A stretch of DNA of 64,000 nucleotides from Cercis canadensis (Eukaryota > Streptophyta > Magnoliopsida > Fabales > Fabaceae). Below, piece by piece: positions 34,669-45,235 of the stretch (within the stretch, counting starts at the first letter, position 1; each line of letters begins with the position of its first letter). The notes under the pieces are model-generated. The model was not told the DNA's origin and did not search any database. It saw nothing but the letters and a program-made list of their open reading frames with translations. Position numbers and translations under genes: made by a program. The DNA lies in contig QAOA01000112.1 in assembly GCA_003255065.1 (NCBI GenBank), positions 652,581 through 716,580 of the forward strand, in the 5' to 3' direction.

Positions 34669-36941
34669 ATGGCTTTAGATAGTAAGAGTTCACAGAGTGA
34701 GAGCGATCCTTAGATTCAAGTATTAGTGATGGTAATGCGGATGTGACTGTCGGAGGAAAGAGGGAAACAAGTTTTAATAGGTAAAGTAGGATACTTTCTC
34801 TACATGAGTTCAAAACTTTGAGTTTTAAAACTGAAGTAGATGGTTTTCTTTGTCCTCTTTACCAATACGGTTCAGTTTTATCTGTAGAGAGTGATGCCCG
34901 AGGACATGAAATGGAGTACTAGGTTAGTCCTTTAGGTAATATGAGAGAGTGGGTGGGTGAAGAGGTTGTTGATATCTACTCGCCATACAAAAATTTGGAT
35001 ACGGTGATCAAGGATTTAGACGGCATTGATTGGTTCGATAAAAGAAAATTGGCTGTAAAACTTTTTGTTGATAATTTCCATCCTATATGTGCCCCTCATG
35101 CCGGTGGTCGAATCTCTTTTACCATGTACAGTTCTGTTATTAAACACACAGACATGTGTCTTCCCTTTACTCATTTTCAAGTGTCTATCCTTCGTTTTTT
35201 GAGAGTTACTCATTCTCAACTTTATCCCAACTCTTAGGGGTATATGCGGGTCTTTGAGATGCTATGTGACCATATGGGATTGATTGCTTGCATAAGGTTT
35301 TTTTTTTTTTTTTTTTAAGGTGGCTTCCCACACCAGTGGTTAGGTATCTTTATGAGCGGTATGAGATAGAAAATTTCTGCATCTATTGGCTTCTTCTACA
35401 AAGAGGTGGAAGAAATTATTTTTTCGAATTCATGTGAAGAATAAGGATGGTACTATGGCTTTTTATTGTGATGATAACAGTAAATTATTGTTTCCTTTCA
35501 ACTGGTATTATAAAGTCCGAACTCCTTCACCTTTAGAGCTATCAGATTGTAATGCCTCTGTGCAACGTATCATTTGTGTTTCTTCAAAATTCATCTCTTC
35601 TCCACTTAAAGTATCGGATATCTAAGGTAGGTTTTTGTTTGTTTTTCTAGGCGAGCTCCTCTTATGGGTGAGCTAGCACAATTTTTTTTTTTTTTGCCTT
35701 GCTCCCCTTCATGGGAGAGCTCCCTTATGGGCGAGCTAGCACAATTAGTTAGTTAGTTTTTTTTTTTTGCCTCATGGACGAGCTAGCCTTTTTAATTGTT
35801 ATTCTATGTCTTTTGACTCATCTGTTTTTATTCTTCCAGATGGAGTGATGCCTCGGGTTAACATAAGAAAAATTCTTCAAAGGAAAAGTGCACAGGGAGA
35901 AGATTCTGGCAAGAAGGGAAATGTCGTAGCCCAAGGTCCTTTGTCGAGAAGGAGTGGCCTATCGTGTCGTGGTGGCGGTGTTTCGTCATGTATGGCCCGT
36001 AGATTCCCTCTTCTTCTAAGGGTCAAGAGATAGCATTTCCAATTCCCAAACCTATTGTCTTGCCTGCAGCGGATCTTCCTCCTTTTATTCCTATAGGCAA
36101 TTCTACTATCGGGGATAAGCGTCATCGAGTTATTGATCCTCCTATTTATCCAGGTGTTCCTTTTCAAGGATATGGCGAAGATGAGGGATATATTTAGAGC
36201 TTCTAATTTAGTGACTTTCACGCCCCTATCATGGGGGTTACTAATCCATTTTTAGCATATGAAATTGTGGTGTGGACATTTCTTTCACCATGAGCGATTA
36301 CTTGCCTATTGAGATGGACATAAAGAACTTCCGACAAGTGCCATCAATATTTGTGATTAAGTTTTGCCAAAAGCACATGCAGAATTCGGCCTCATCTATG
36401 GAATACCTTTATGGGGAGTTCAACACCAATATGGATAGCGTTGAAAGGATAGTTCTTGAGGTGGAGTCTATTAAGCAGCAATTGGCCGATGTATAGAATA
36501 ATTGTAAGGAGTTACAAATAATTGTTGATCAGGCCAGTGCTGATAAGATGAAATGGAAGGTGGCGCGGGTTGCTTGGGAGTGTAAGAAAAAAAATGTTGG
36601 AAAAATTATTGTATGATGAAGAGGTTGTCCACATTGAGGAGAGAGGGAAGTTAAGTGAGTGTCAGATACACTTATTTGAAAAGAAAAAAGAGATAGAAAA
36701 AGTGAATGTCATTATGTAGAAGGAGATAGAGGGGATGAAAGTAACTATGGACAATGCGACCATGGACACTTATAATAAATGCATGATGTTTGGTTTTAAC
36801 AATTGTATTGAACATGTTCGACTACGGTTTGGTGATTTCAACACTAGTGAGGATAGATTGAATCTGTATAGAGTTGTGAGGGATGGGGCGCTCTATGACG
36901 AGGAAGAAGAAATGGATTCTGGGCAGGGTAATGTTCCTTAG
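34669..36941 (+). pseudogene. extra opposite-strand ORF of the Tat-type element (gypsy-type transposase-like domain)
   Basis: This remnant runs opposite to gag-pol. The stretch 34941-35237 contains LPFTHFQVSILRFLRVTHSQ, followed after a stop by a region resembling the putative plant gypsy-type transposase domain (Pfam Transposase_28). Downstream, 36272-36941 encodes charged, coiled-coil-like sequence ending in an acidic tail. Stops and T-runs interrupt it, so it is decayed or has introns. Extra antisense ORFs between pol and the 3' LTR are known from Tat-lineage elements. The role is unknown. Confidence 0.65.
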
Positions 36942-37439
36942 TCACCTTTTTTTTCCCCTCATAGGCGAGCTACTCCCCTTTCATGGGTGAGCAAGCTCTT
37001 TTTTTTTTTTTTTTTTTTTTTTTNNNNNTTTTTTTTTTTGAATGAAACCTTTAACTTTAATAAAATGGACTTTTGGTCAATGTGTGGAATTGTAGTAATT
37101 TTTTCCTATTTTTGTCTTGAGCGAGCCTCCAATAGGCGATCTTTGCAATGTTGCAATTGAATTACTTGTTTCGCAATATGGGGACGTTTGGCTCTATTAC
37201 ATTCCGGTTTATTGTCCTATGGACATTATCATGTTCGATTTTACGAGGGCATAAAACTCTACCGTATACCGATTTTACGTCCTTTAGATAGTCTTGGAAT
37301 GATTTTTCAACCTCATTAATTTTAATAAGATATTTCATAAAATGTAGATAGTTTTATTCATAAAAAATTCATGGTCAAAGTGCGTGAAAAGTCATAATAA
37401 ACATACTTCAAAATTAAATCACATGCATATTCTAACTGA

Positions 37440-37949
37440 AATATTTTTGCAAATTCACCATGTTCCATGCCCTTGGGATTTCTTTCCCATATAGGGTTTG
37501 TAGCTTGTACGCCTATTTTTCTGACACATTTGCTACTCGATAAGGTCCCTTCCATGCTGGTGCGAGCTTTCATTCAGACATCATTTTGTGGCATTTTGCT
37601 GGTCGTCGGAATGCCAGATTGCCTTCTTTAAATTCTCTCTTTCTCACTTGAGAGTTTTAGTATCTAGCTACTCATTGTTTTTGTGCAGCCATTCGGATCG
37701 AAGCTATTTCTAGTTCTTCTTCCAAGAAGTCTAATTCTGCTAGCATGTTTGAGTCATTATTATCAGCTTCAAAATTCTTCTTTTTCCAACTTGGCTCATC
37801 AACTTCTACTGGGATCATTGCTTCTTCTCTGAGCGGGCATTTAGATAAATGCTGAGTTTGTGCAAGATAAAGTTAAGGTCTATTCCTGACATATATGTAG
37901 CTAACCACGCGAACAAGTCAAAGAACTCAGTGAGTAGCTCGGTTAGTTG
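37440..37949 (-). pseudogene. fused remnant: start of reverse transcriptase joined to end of integrase
   Basis: From right to left on the minus strand, 37949-37840 encodes the beginning of a reverse transcriptase region (LLTEFFDLFAW, YMSGIDLNFILHKL). Directly next to it, 37835-37440 encodes the tail of an integrase (IPVEVDEPSWKKKNF, LDFLEEELEIASIRMAAQKQ), with stops. The whole catalytic core between them is gone, which shows an internal deletion before the CACTA insertion at 37950. Confidence 0.75.
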
Positions 37950-38384
37950 CACTACAAGAAAAAAGGCTATTTTCTCATAGAAAATTCCAACGGAACAAAA
38001 TACCGTTGGAATTTTTTTAAAATTCTAACGGAAAATCCAATGGAAGAAATTTTGTTAAAATTCCAACGGTAATTCCAATGGAATACATTACCGTTGGAAT
38101 TTTCCGTCAGAATTACCGTTAGAATTATTTTTCCAATTTTTTTTTTTAAAAAATTTTTTCGTTGATTCTCACGGAAATTCTTAGGGTAATTTCTATAATA
38201 GTACCGTTGGAATTTTTTAGGCTATTTCAGCTTTCCCCCCTTCCCCCTTTCGCATTTCTGGCTTCCCCCTTTCTGCTTTCACCAAGACCTAGCTCGATCC
38301 CTTCTCCATTTGATGGGTTATGGGTTTGCTGGGATGAATATTTTCATAATCGTTGTCAAATAGTTTTGAGCACAAGTTCTCAAA

Positions 38385-40810
38385 ATGGTGATATTCGGTC
38401 CTATAACTCCTAGTCAAGTACGTGTTCGAGCTTCTTCTGCTCTTAGATCTTGCACTGGTTTGTGTATTTCAGCGGTGGTTACTTAGTAGTGCTTGATTTG
38501 AAGCTTCACAGCAGTGGATTTCGATGTGTTTGTGTTTTGGTTAGTGTCATTAGCTAGTTATCTGTGTCTATTGCTTGCAGGTTTCGTTCTTGCTCGGAAT
38601 CATTCCAGTCATTGTCATGGATTTATTCAGAGATATTGGAGTATCGGAAGAATTCAATCTCTTCGAAAGTGTGAGTTTGATTTATTACTCCTTTTCCGCA
38701 TAAACTTTAGTTTCACCAGTAGGTGGAATTTTCACATTTTACGAGGAATTTAGCGTTTGCTACTATTGACTTTTCTGTTTCGTTTCTTGAGAGAGTTTCT
38801 ATACTGAGTAGAATTAGAGCACTTGGCTATGACTTCAATATGGTTAAGAGCCGTATGATTTGTAATGTTTGCCATAATGCACTTGTACGTTTCGTACATC
38901 TGCAATTGATTTTTTTTAATTCCATATCTAGAGTTGAATTTTTCACATTATATAAATTTGCTAAGTTGCAGCATTACACCAAACAATCTCAAAATTTATC
39001 TGTTTTCATTATCTAGCAAGTCTTTTTGAAGAGAAAAATTTTTCTTAGATGATCGGCTAGAAATGTTAGTTCAGGAAAAATCAAGAACAGTGTTCCTCAT
39101 GGAAGTTATTTGATCCTACTAGTAGGCATTCAGACGTTAATTTGGTTGAAATGGGCAATGATGCTGTCAAAGAAGAAGATAGAGCAGTTTTAATAGAGGG
39201 GGAACTCTACATCAACCTCCTCAAAAGCTCGAAGCTTAACTGGCTCATTCCCAATCATTAGGTTTGTAAACATGCTCCTCTGGTTCTTATTTTCTTAAGT
39301 TATGGGTAAGTAAGACTTATGTACTTTGGCCTTTTTATTTATTTCTTCAGATTCCTTTTGATGGATGAATATTTCTTGATTGAAAACCGTTTGACACTTA
39401 GAGCAATGTAAGTGAATTATTTGATTTAAGAAATAAATTTTGTAAGCCAATCAAAATATTGACTTCTATTTCCATAACTCTTTCTCTTGTTACAGATCCG
39501 AATTCGGAATCCTTTTAGCTTACTATTATTTGTGTGATCTCACAGATTTCTTTGGATCATCGAAAAAGGTAACCATAATTTGTTGCCTCCTTTGTATACC
39601 AGTGCTTATTGCTTTTGCTTGGTCCTCTTTGATTTTGTGATTGGAGAGGCTCTTCCGGATGCAACATATTGCAACTTGTTTGTGTGTCTCTTTAGCTTGA
39701 TCCTGTTCGTTATCTTCAAATAGTGTTTCACCATAATTGTTTTCTAGAAGCTTTTATATGTTTGTCTATCATCAGTGTACCCACTGACCCTTCCATGGTT
39801 TTCCTTTATTTAACTGAGTATGAAAAAGATGAAGCCTTTATTAGCATTTTTATGATAATGCTTCCTAAATATTCATTATGGTTGAGGAACTTTATGATCT
39901 TTTGTCATACTCCACATAGAACATTTGCAAATGGTGACCAATGATAAAATTCCATGTTTGTACTGTAAAAATTAATGGCAGATTAAGTAAAATCTCATTG
40001 GCGTTCAGTATTGTTTGTTTTGTTATTTACCTACTATCCATTACTGATATTTTTCGGTGAACATTATCTGTTTCTACAGAGTTACAATAGGTATCTCTTC
40101 TTATTTCTCTATTTCCTTCTCATCATAGTTTCAGCAATGACTTCTTTTACAATACATCATGACAAGTCACCATTCTCTGGGAAATCCATACTTTTTTGAA
40201 TAGGCACCAGATTGAAGAATGGAGAGGCTAGACGCAGGTTGCTCTTATCTTTAAATGGTGTATATAAGTATTCTCTATACTTTTACAATGGAAAACCTGT
40301 GACTTAAAACTCCTGGATCATGCAAGTTAAAATCCAGCATGAATGCATTTAATATAAACGTGATCACAATTCAAGTCTCGTTTGAACTATTTTGTCTGAT
40401 GTGATTATTCAACCTCTTATGGTGCATGTTAAGATTATTAAATTATTGATGTTATTGCTTCCGCATTGCTACCATATGAAATCTGGTATTTTTCTTCTCA
40501 CAGTTTCTCTGTTCCAAGTTTTGTTTTTGATGAACCATTACTTTGCTGCAACTGAAATCTATAATGCTATTCATCTGTTCATTGCTGCATATGTCTGGAT
40601 GACTGGATTTGGGAACTTCTCATATTATTATGTTTGTAAAGATTTTAGCCTAGCAAGGTTTGCTCAAGTATTCCATCTCCCAGAACTATAAGCATACTTT
40701 TGTATATTTGTTCTGTCTTGGCTGTGATATCTTTCCCTCCTTTTCTGGTTAAACAGATGATGTGGCGGCTTAATTTCTTGGTGTTGTTCTCCTGTATTGT
40801 AACATATTCC
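38385..40810 (+). pseudogene. RWA: captured RWA-like gene fragment (Cas1p-type wall-polysaccharide O-acetylation protein)
   Basis: At least eight exon segments, with introns, match the N-terminal half of plant RWA proteins, membrane proteins of the Golgi needed for O-acetylation of wall polymers. Segments: 38385-38416 (MVIFGPITPSQ), 38581-38670 (VSFLLGIIPVIV then WIYSEILEYRK), 39126-39261, 39351-39407 (FLLMDEYFLIENRLTLRAM), 39496-39568, 40080-40236 ([17 protein letters not shown]), about 40518-40667 ([25 protein letters not shown]) and 40757-40810 (MMWRLNFLV). A 2-base loss in the second segment, a 1-base loss near 40195 and a stop in the third break the frame. The C-terminal half is absent. 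Retained introns show that genomic DNA was captured, not a cDNA. Confidence 0.88.
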
Positions 40811-41416
40811 TGTCAAATAGGTGTTGTAACATATTTTAATTTTGTAATGCTGAGAATCTTGATGGAAACTTGGTTTTTGTGAAACAAGTCTTGCAGTTTC
40901 GCTTATGTTCGCTTTCGAGGTAATCTTTTCTGTGTCCCCTACTCATTAATTCTTGGGATTCCAATTGTTTTAAAAGTATCAACTTGTTTAGAGTTCAGGT
41001 AGTTGTCCACTTCTGAAATTGAAATCTGTGTCTGCTGCTGATGTCTCAATTTCCCAATTTTCTGCTGACCAACCAGCACAATGAGATAACTTTATAAAAT
41101 CTAGTTGGCTGAATACTAAGACATATAGTCCTAAAAACTTGTCACTTAAACCAGCTATGATCTGCGATAGTTTATTATATGACCCTGATAATCTGTTTTA
41201 TAGTCTAGATAAGTTTGGTGATTATAATTTGGACAAGTTGCAACTCACTGCTTTTGTGAATTTTGTGGTTTCCCATTGTTGCATGGTAGCATTGCTTGCT
41301 TCTAACTGCTGTTGAGTCTCTCATGCTCTCTCATGTTTACTCATGTTGTCTACCAGTTATAGAGAAAAGCGCACTAGTCATGTTTTCTCATGTTGCTTTT
41401 TTTTTCTTGCTTGTAG

Positions 41417-41600
41417 GAGTCTAGGTTGGGGTTTGGATGTGGGAGTCTTTTTGGAATATTAAATGCTCCTTTATCCTTTGAAGCTGGGTGTTCACTTATA
41501 AAGGAAGCTTTTCAACGAGGTATCACCTTCTTTGATACAGCAGATGTCTATGGAGATAATCATTATAATAAGATCATGGTTGGCAAGGTGCTGGATATCT
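41417..41600 (+). pseudogene. captured aldo-keto reductase exon
   Basis: After an acceptor TTGTAG, the frame reads LGFGCGSLFGILNAPLSFEA and then AFQRGITFFDTADVYG. This is the N-terminal part of the plant auxin-induced/perakine-reductase-like aldo-keto reductases, including the conserved FDTADVYG with the catalytic Asp and Tyr. The match fades after VGKVL; the rest of the barrel is missing. It lies about 600 bases downstream of the RWA fragment, in the same direction. A chimeric transcript would be possible, but nothing shows that it is made. Confidence 0.85.
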
Positions 41601-42636
41601 CTCAAGTGCTCAGAATGAATTTTATTTCCCCTAAGAAGGTTATTGTGTGCTATACCATTCAGTTTTTGAATGATGCTAGCCCCAAGACCAAGAGGGAAAA
41701 AAGTGACTGATAGGAGTACTAGATAGTAACTCTTAATTATTAGCGAGGGAAGCTCTTAAGAAATTTTATGTAATTTGTTCCTTGGATTCCATTGATAATA
41801 TGTGTATCCAAAACTCTTCAGAATATGCTACTTTTGCCCAATCAACCTTGTTAATTTTACTTCTATTATCCATTTATATTTATTGTGTAAAAGAGAATAT
41901 CATGTTGGGTGTTATTTGTCATTGAATTTGCCAAAAAATGGCTAATAAGTAGCATTAAAGTAGAAATTTTAAACAAAATATTAGAAAGATAATAATTATA
42001 ATAATAAATAAGAAATTTTAAAGTTAATTTTTCAAAAAAAAAATTTCTAAACAAAATTTAAAAAAAAAACAAAATAATAATAAAAAAAAACCTTAGAAAA
42101 TTCCAACGAAAATTTTATTCCGTTGGAATTTCAAAAAATAAAAAATAATTTTTAAATTTTTAAAAAAATAATTTTTTTAAAAATATATTAAAAATTCCAA
42201 CGGAATTTTCCGTTGAAATTTTTCGTTAGAATTTTTTTAAAAAAACTGAATTCCAACGGCTAAATTCCGTTTGAATTTCCGTTGGAATTTTTTTTTTTTC
42301 CGTTAGAATTTTCATTGGAATTTGTAATTCCAACGGCTATTTTTCCAACAACCCAAATTCCGTTGAAATTTCTGTTGGAATTTGAAATTCCAACAGAAAA
42401 ATTCCGTTGGAATCCAGGAATTTCCTTGTAGTGTTGCTTTCTTGCTTCTCTCTTCAATTAGCCTCCCACTCATACTTTTTTGTCTATTCCTAACCCAATC
42501 TCGATTTCCACCAAGGTCCTCTCCGATTCAGGTCTTGCTTCTACTAAGTCTTTTTTGACATTTAATTCAGTATACATAACATTGTGGGGCGTGCTTGCTT
42601 CCGACTTACTCGCCACTTGTTCTTCAATTCTCAAAC

Positions 42637-43643
42637 TCACATTGTAGCATTTTCTCGCAGCCTCTTGACCCGACCTTCTTTTGTTGGGAATTTCATTGTA
42701 AGGTTTAACATATACATTATTGTTCTTACTTCATTTAGAACGGGTCTCCTGAGTAGTGCGGTGTATGGTAATCTACAGTTCACTATTAGAAACTGAATAG
42801 ATATAGCCATTGAGTCGGGAGGTTGCCCTAAGGTTACCCACAACTTAATATATCATTTCACGTGTACCCTCTTACTAGAAAATCCAACGAGAGTTCCTGG
42901 GAAATACTGAATTACAGAATCCAAGATTCCTAATCCTTTGAACGTGTTATAGTACAGTATGTCAGCTGAACTCGCCTAATCAACTAGCACTCTATAGACA
43001 TCCTAGTTAAAGATCATCGCCATGATTAGCATAGGATAATCTTGATTTCGTTGAATGCCCTGATAGTATTCTTCGCTGAAACTAATGATTGGTTCTTTCA
43101 TTGGACCTATCACACTCATTACCGCCCTCCTGTATCTTTTTCTTGATAAGGAGGTGGAGCTTCCCTTGGCAGACCCTCTTGTTATAGTAGTTATAACACC
43201 GGCCAGTGGGTGTGGTTCCTCTCTCTGCTGCCTTTGTAGTAGAGGGTGTTGTCGGCCATTTAGGGCTAGTTGTGGTGATCTTCTCATTGTTGGGGATTGA
43301 CTCCTCTCTCTTGCCCTAATCTTCCCTTCTTGGTTCCTCATGTCATATTATTTCTTATTGCTCTTTACTGCCATGAATCTTCCTAATTTGCCTTTACTTA
43401 TTAACAATTGGATTTCGTCTTTCAAGTTAACACAATCATTGGTTTAGTAGCCAAATTCTCTATGGTATACACAATACTTGTTGGCCGAAGTCGGGTTTTG
43501 AAATTTTGGTTGAGGCTTAGGTAGGCTAAAGAGATCGATCTGATAAATTTCTCCCTATATTTTTTCCTACTCTGATTGAAAGGAGTGTAGTTGTGATATT
43601 TTCCCGGTGGTGGGCCTCGTTGTTCTCCTCCTCCTCCCCCCTT

Positions 43644-43681
<38 letters not shown>

Positions 43682-44800
43682 NTTTTTTTTTTTTTTTTTT
43701 TCATAGTGCCCTTCTTGGTCGTTTCGTGAATATTATTGTTGTGGAGTTTCTGTTTTCTTTTTTGCAGCATTTATCTTTTCTATTCAGATATACTTGACTG
43801 CTCTTGTTAATAAGTCATCTAGATTAGGAGGTGGCTTATTGGCTAAGGAGGCAATGAATTCACAAGTTCGCAATCTCGCTATTATGGCATGAGTAGCCAT
43901 ATCTCCACTGAGGTTTCTTATCTGGATTGACGCTTTAGTGAACCTAGTAAAGTAATTTTTGAGTGGTTCACTAGTTTCTTGCTTTTATTTATTAAGGATG
44001 TGGAGGTCTTCAGATGCAATTGACTAGTTGAGAAGTGGGCTAAGAATTGAGAAGAGAGATCACAGAAACTATTGATGGATCATGACTTGAGGGACAAGAA
44101 CCACAAAAATGCTATTTTTTTTTTTTAATGTGCTAGGAAAATCTCTGCACATAATTGGGTCTGGGGCGTCAGTGAGTAACATGGTCAAACAGAACAAAGT
44201 CAGATGTTCTTGTGGATATGTGGTACCATCATAGGCTTCAAGTTATGTTGGGGGGGCATAAGTTTTTAAGTACTGAAGTGCTCATTATATGTGTGGTGAA
44301 TGTGAGTGATTCATCGTTTAAGCTTGGGTTGGAAGGATGAACAACTTGATGAAAATGATTTGGCGGGTATCCTTGATGGTTGACAGGGGTGTGACTCATG
44401 CCAAGTTGTGGTGGGTGAGGCATATCATGAAAGGGGTCATATTGTGTGTGGGCAGTTTATGGTGTATACAATAGGGTTGTTGATAAGTTGGTGGACAAGG
44501 CTGCCAATATGGGTAAGGTTAGGCAGCCTTGGGTATAAGTAATGTGGTAGTTGGTGAAAGAATGAAGGGGTTGAGACATTTTCTGTTTTAGTAGCTTGGC
44601 TAAATGCCCTCTTTTGGTGCTGCTGCTCTTACTGCAAGGCTGCTTCCAAGTGGAGAATATGTTCCCTAAGTTGTTGAGTATCTGCGTCACCTTGCTGGTT
44701 GTTATTACTTCTTTGTGGGGTTTGGATTACGTTGTAACCGCCCATGTGGTTGAGGTGATGTATAGGCGGCGTTGTTGCAAGTATTCACCATGATTGGATA
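42637..44800 (-). pseudogene. gag and protease remnant of the Tat-type element
   Basis: On the minus strand, gag-like sequence fills 44800 to about 43380. It includes CIYHREFGY and LKDEIQLLISKGKLGRF, the usual end of gag in this lineage. Protease-like sequence follows (VLVD, SSADILYYNTFKGLG, about 43010-42900). The linker conserved before reverse transcriptase lies at 42637-42843 (ALLRRPVLNEVRTI, MKFPTKEG). Stops are frequent. A T-run of about 50 bases with one N (43651-43701) lies in gag. Confidence 0.8.
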
Positions 44801-44837
44801 GATGGGATCTAAATCGTTTTCCATAGACGGCGCCAAT

Positions 44838-45140
44838 TGTTAATGCTAGAAATGTCTGCACTAGAATACATGCAAGAAGTCAAGCTCGTCAGTGAGTCAA
44901 TGATGACTCTCCGAAGCTTAAAGTCAGTAAGATGATAGGATAGGTAATCTAATCCAGGTTTTTGACAAAAGTTACCTTTTAGACTATATTGTCCGTGTAT
45001 TTATAGTAATTATGGAGCTAAATTGGTGGCGCCTTGTCCCTATGAAGATGCGGTCCCTTATGTCTACTAATAGTGTGGCATCATGTTAGCAGGGTAATGG
45101 GCTTGGAATTCGACCTGGTCTTTTGGGCCGATCCTCATCA
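44838..45140 (-). repeat. 5' LTR (right) of the Tat-type element
   Basis: Begins TGTTAATGCTAGAAATG and ends GATCCTCATCA. The adjacent ATTGGCGCCGTCTATGG on the minus strand is a primer-binding site of the kind seen in Tat-type elements. Confidence 0.88.
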
Positions 45141-45235
45141 CCACTCACATATAGATAATCCAAAAAAAAATTGTCGTTGCCATATGCAATTTTAAGTTCA
45201 ACATTTACATTGTCACAATGTCTTTTTTGGAGCGC
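45141..45235 (-). repeat. relic of a TPS 3' flank, right part
   Basis: Starts with the second CCACT and matches 49552-49640 and 53381-53470 up to the point just before their TPS stop codons, then diverges. See 33050-33285. Confidence 0.7.

Larger units (their letters stand above)
37950..42433 (+). mobile_element. CACTA (En/Spm) element carrying captured host genes
   Basis: The left end CACTACAAGAAAAAAGG and the right end CCTTGTAGTG are inverted repeats of the classic CACTA type. The target duplication TTG (37947-37949 and 42434-42436) is perfect. Subterminal repeats of TTCCAACGGAA and its reverse AATTCCGTTGGAATT are dense at both ends (37980-38220 and 42100-42420). No transposase is seen. 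The interior holds exons of an RWA-type gene and of an aldo-keto reductase, both on the plus strand. It is a non-autonomous gene-capturing CACTA element, inserted in the reverse transcriptase start of the retrotransposon. Confidence 0.93.
33286..45140 (-). mobile_element. Tat-type Ty3/gypsy LTR retrotransposon with nested CACTA element
   Basis: The LTRs (33286-33577 and 44838-45140) start TGTT and end ATCA, and the element is flanked by a perfect 5-base duplication CCACT (33281-33285 and 45141-45145). The uninterrupted paralogous site is visible at about 49552 (CATACCACTCACATATAG). Transcription direction is minus: the primer-binding site TTGGCGCCGTCTATGG abuts the right LTR, then come gag and protease, the start of reverse transcriptase, the last part of integrase and an extra opposite-strand ORF. 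Most of reverse transcriptase, RNase H and integrase is missing, so it is non-autonomous. Ns lie in T-runs at 33986, 34634 and 37024-37028, and one at 43682. Confidence 0.92.

Noticed and set aside
38162..40882. Possible membrane-protein genes in separate plus-strand frames
   Set aside because: They are exon-intron read-through of the captured RWA fragment, not independent genes.
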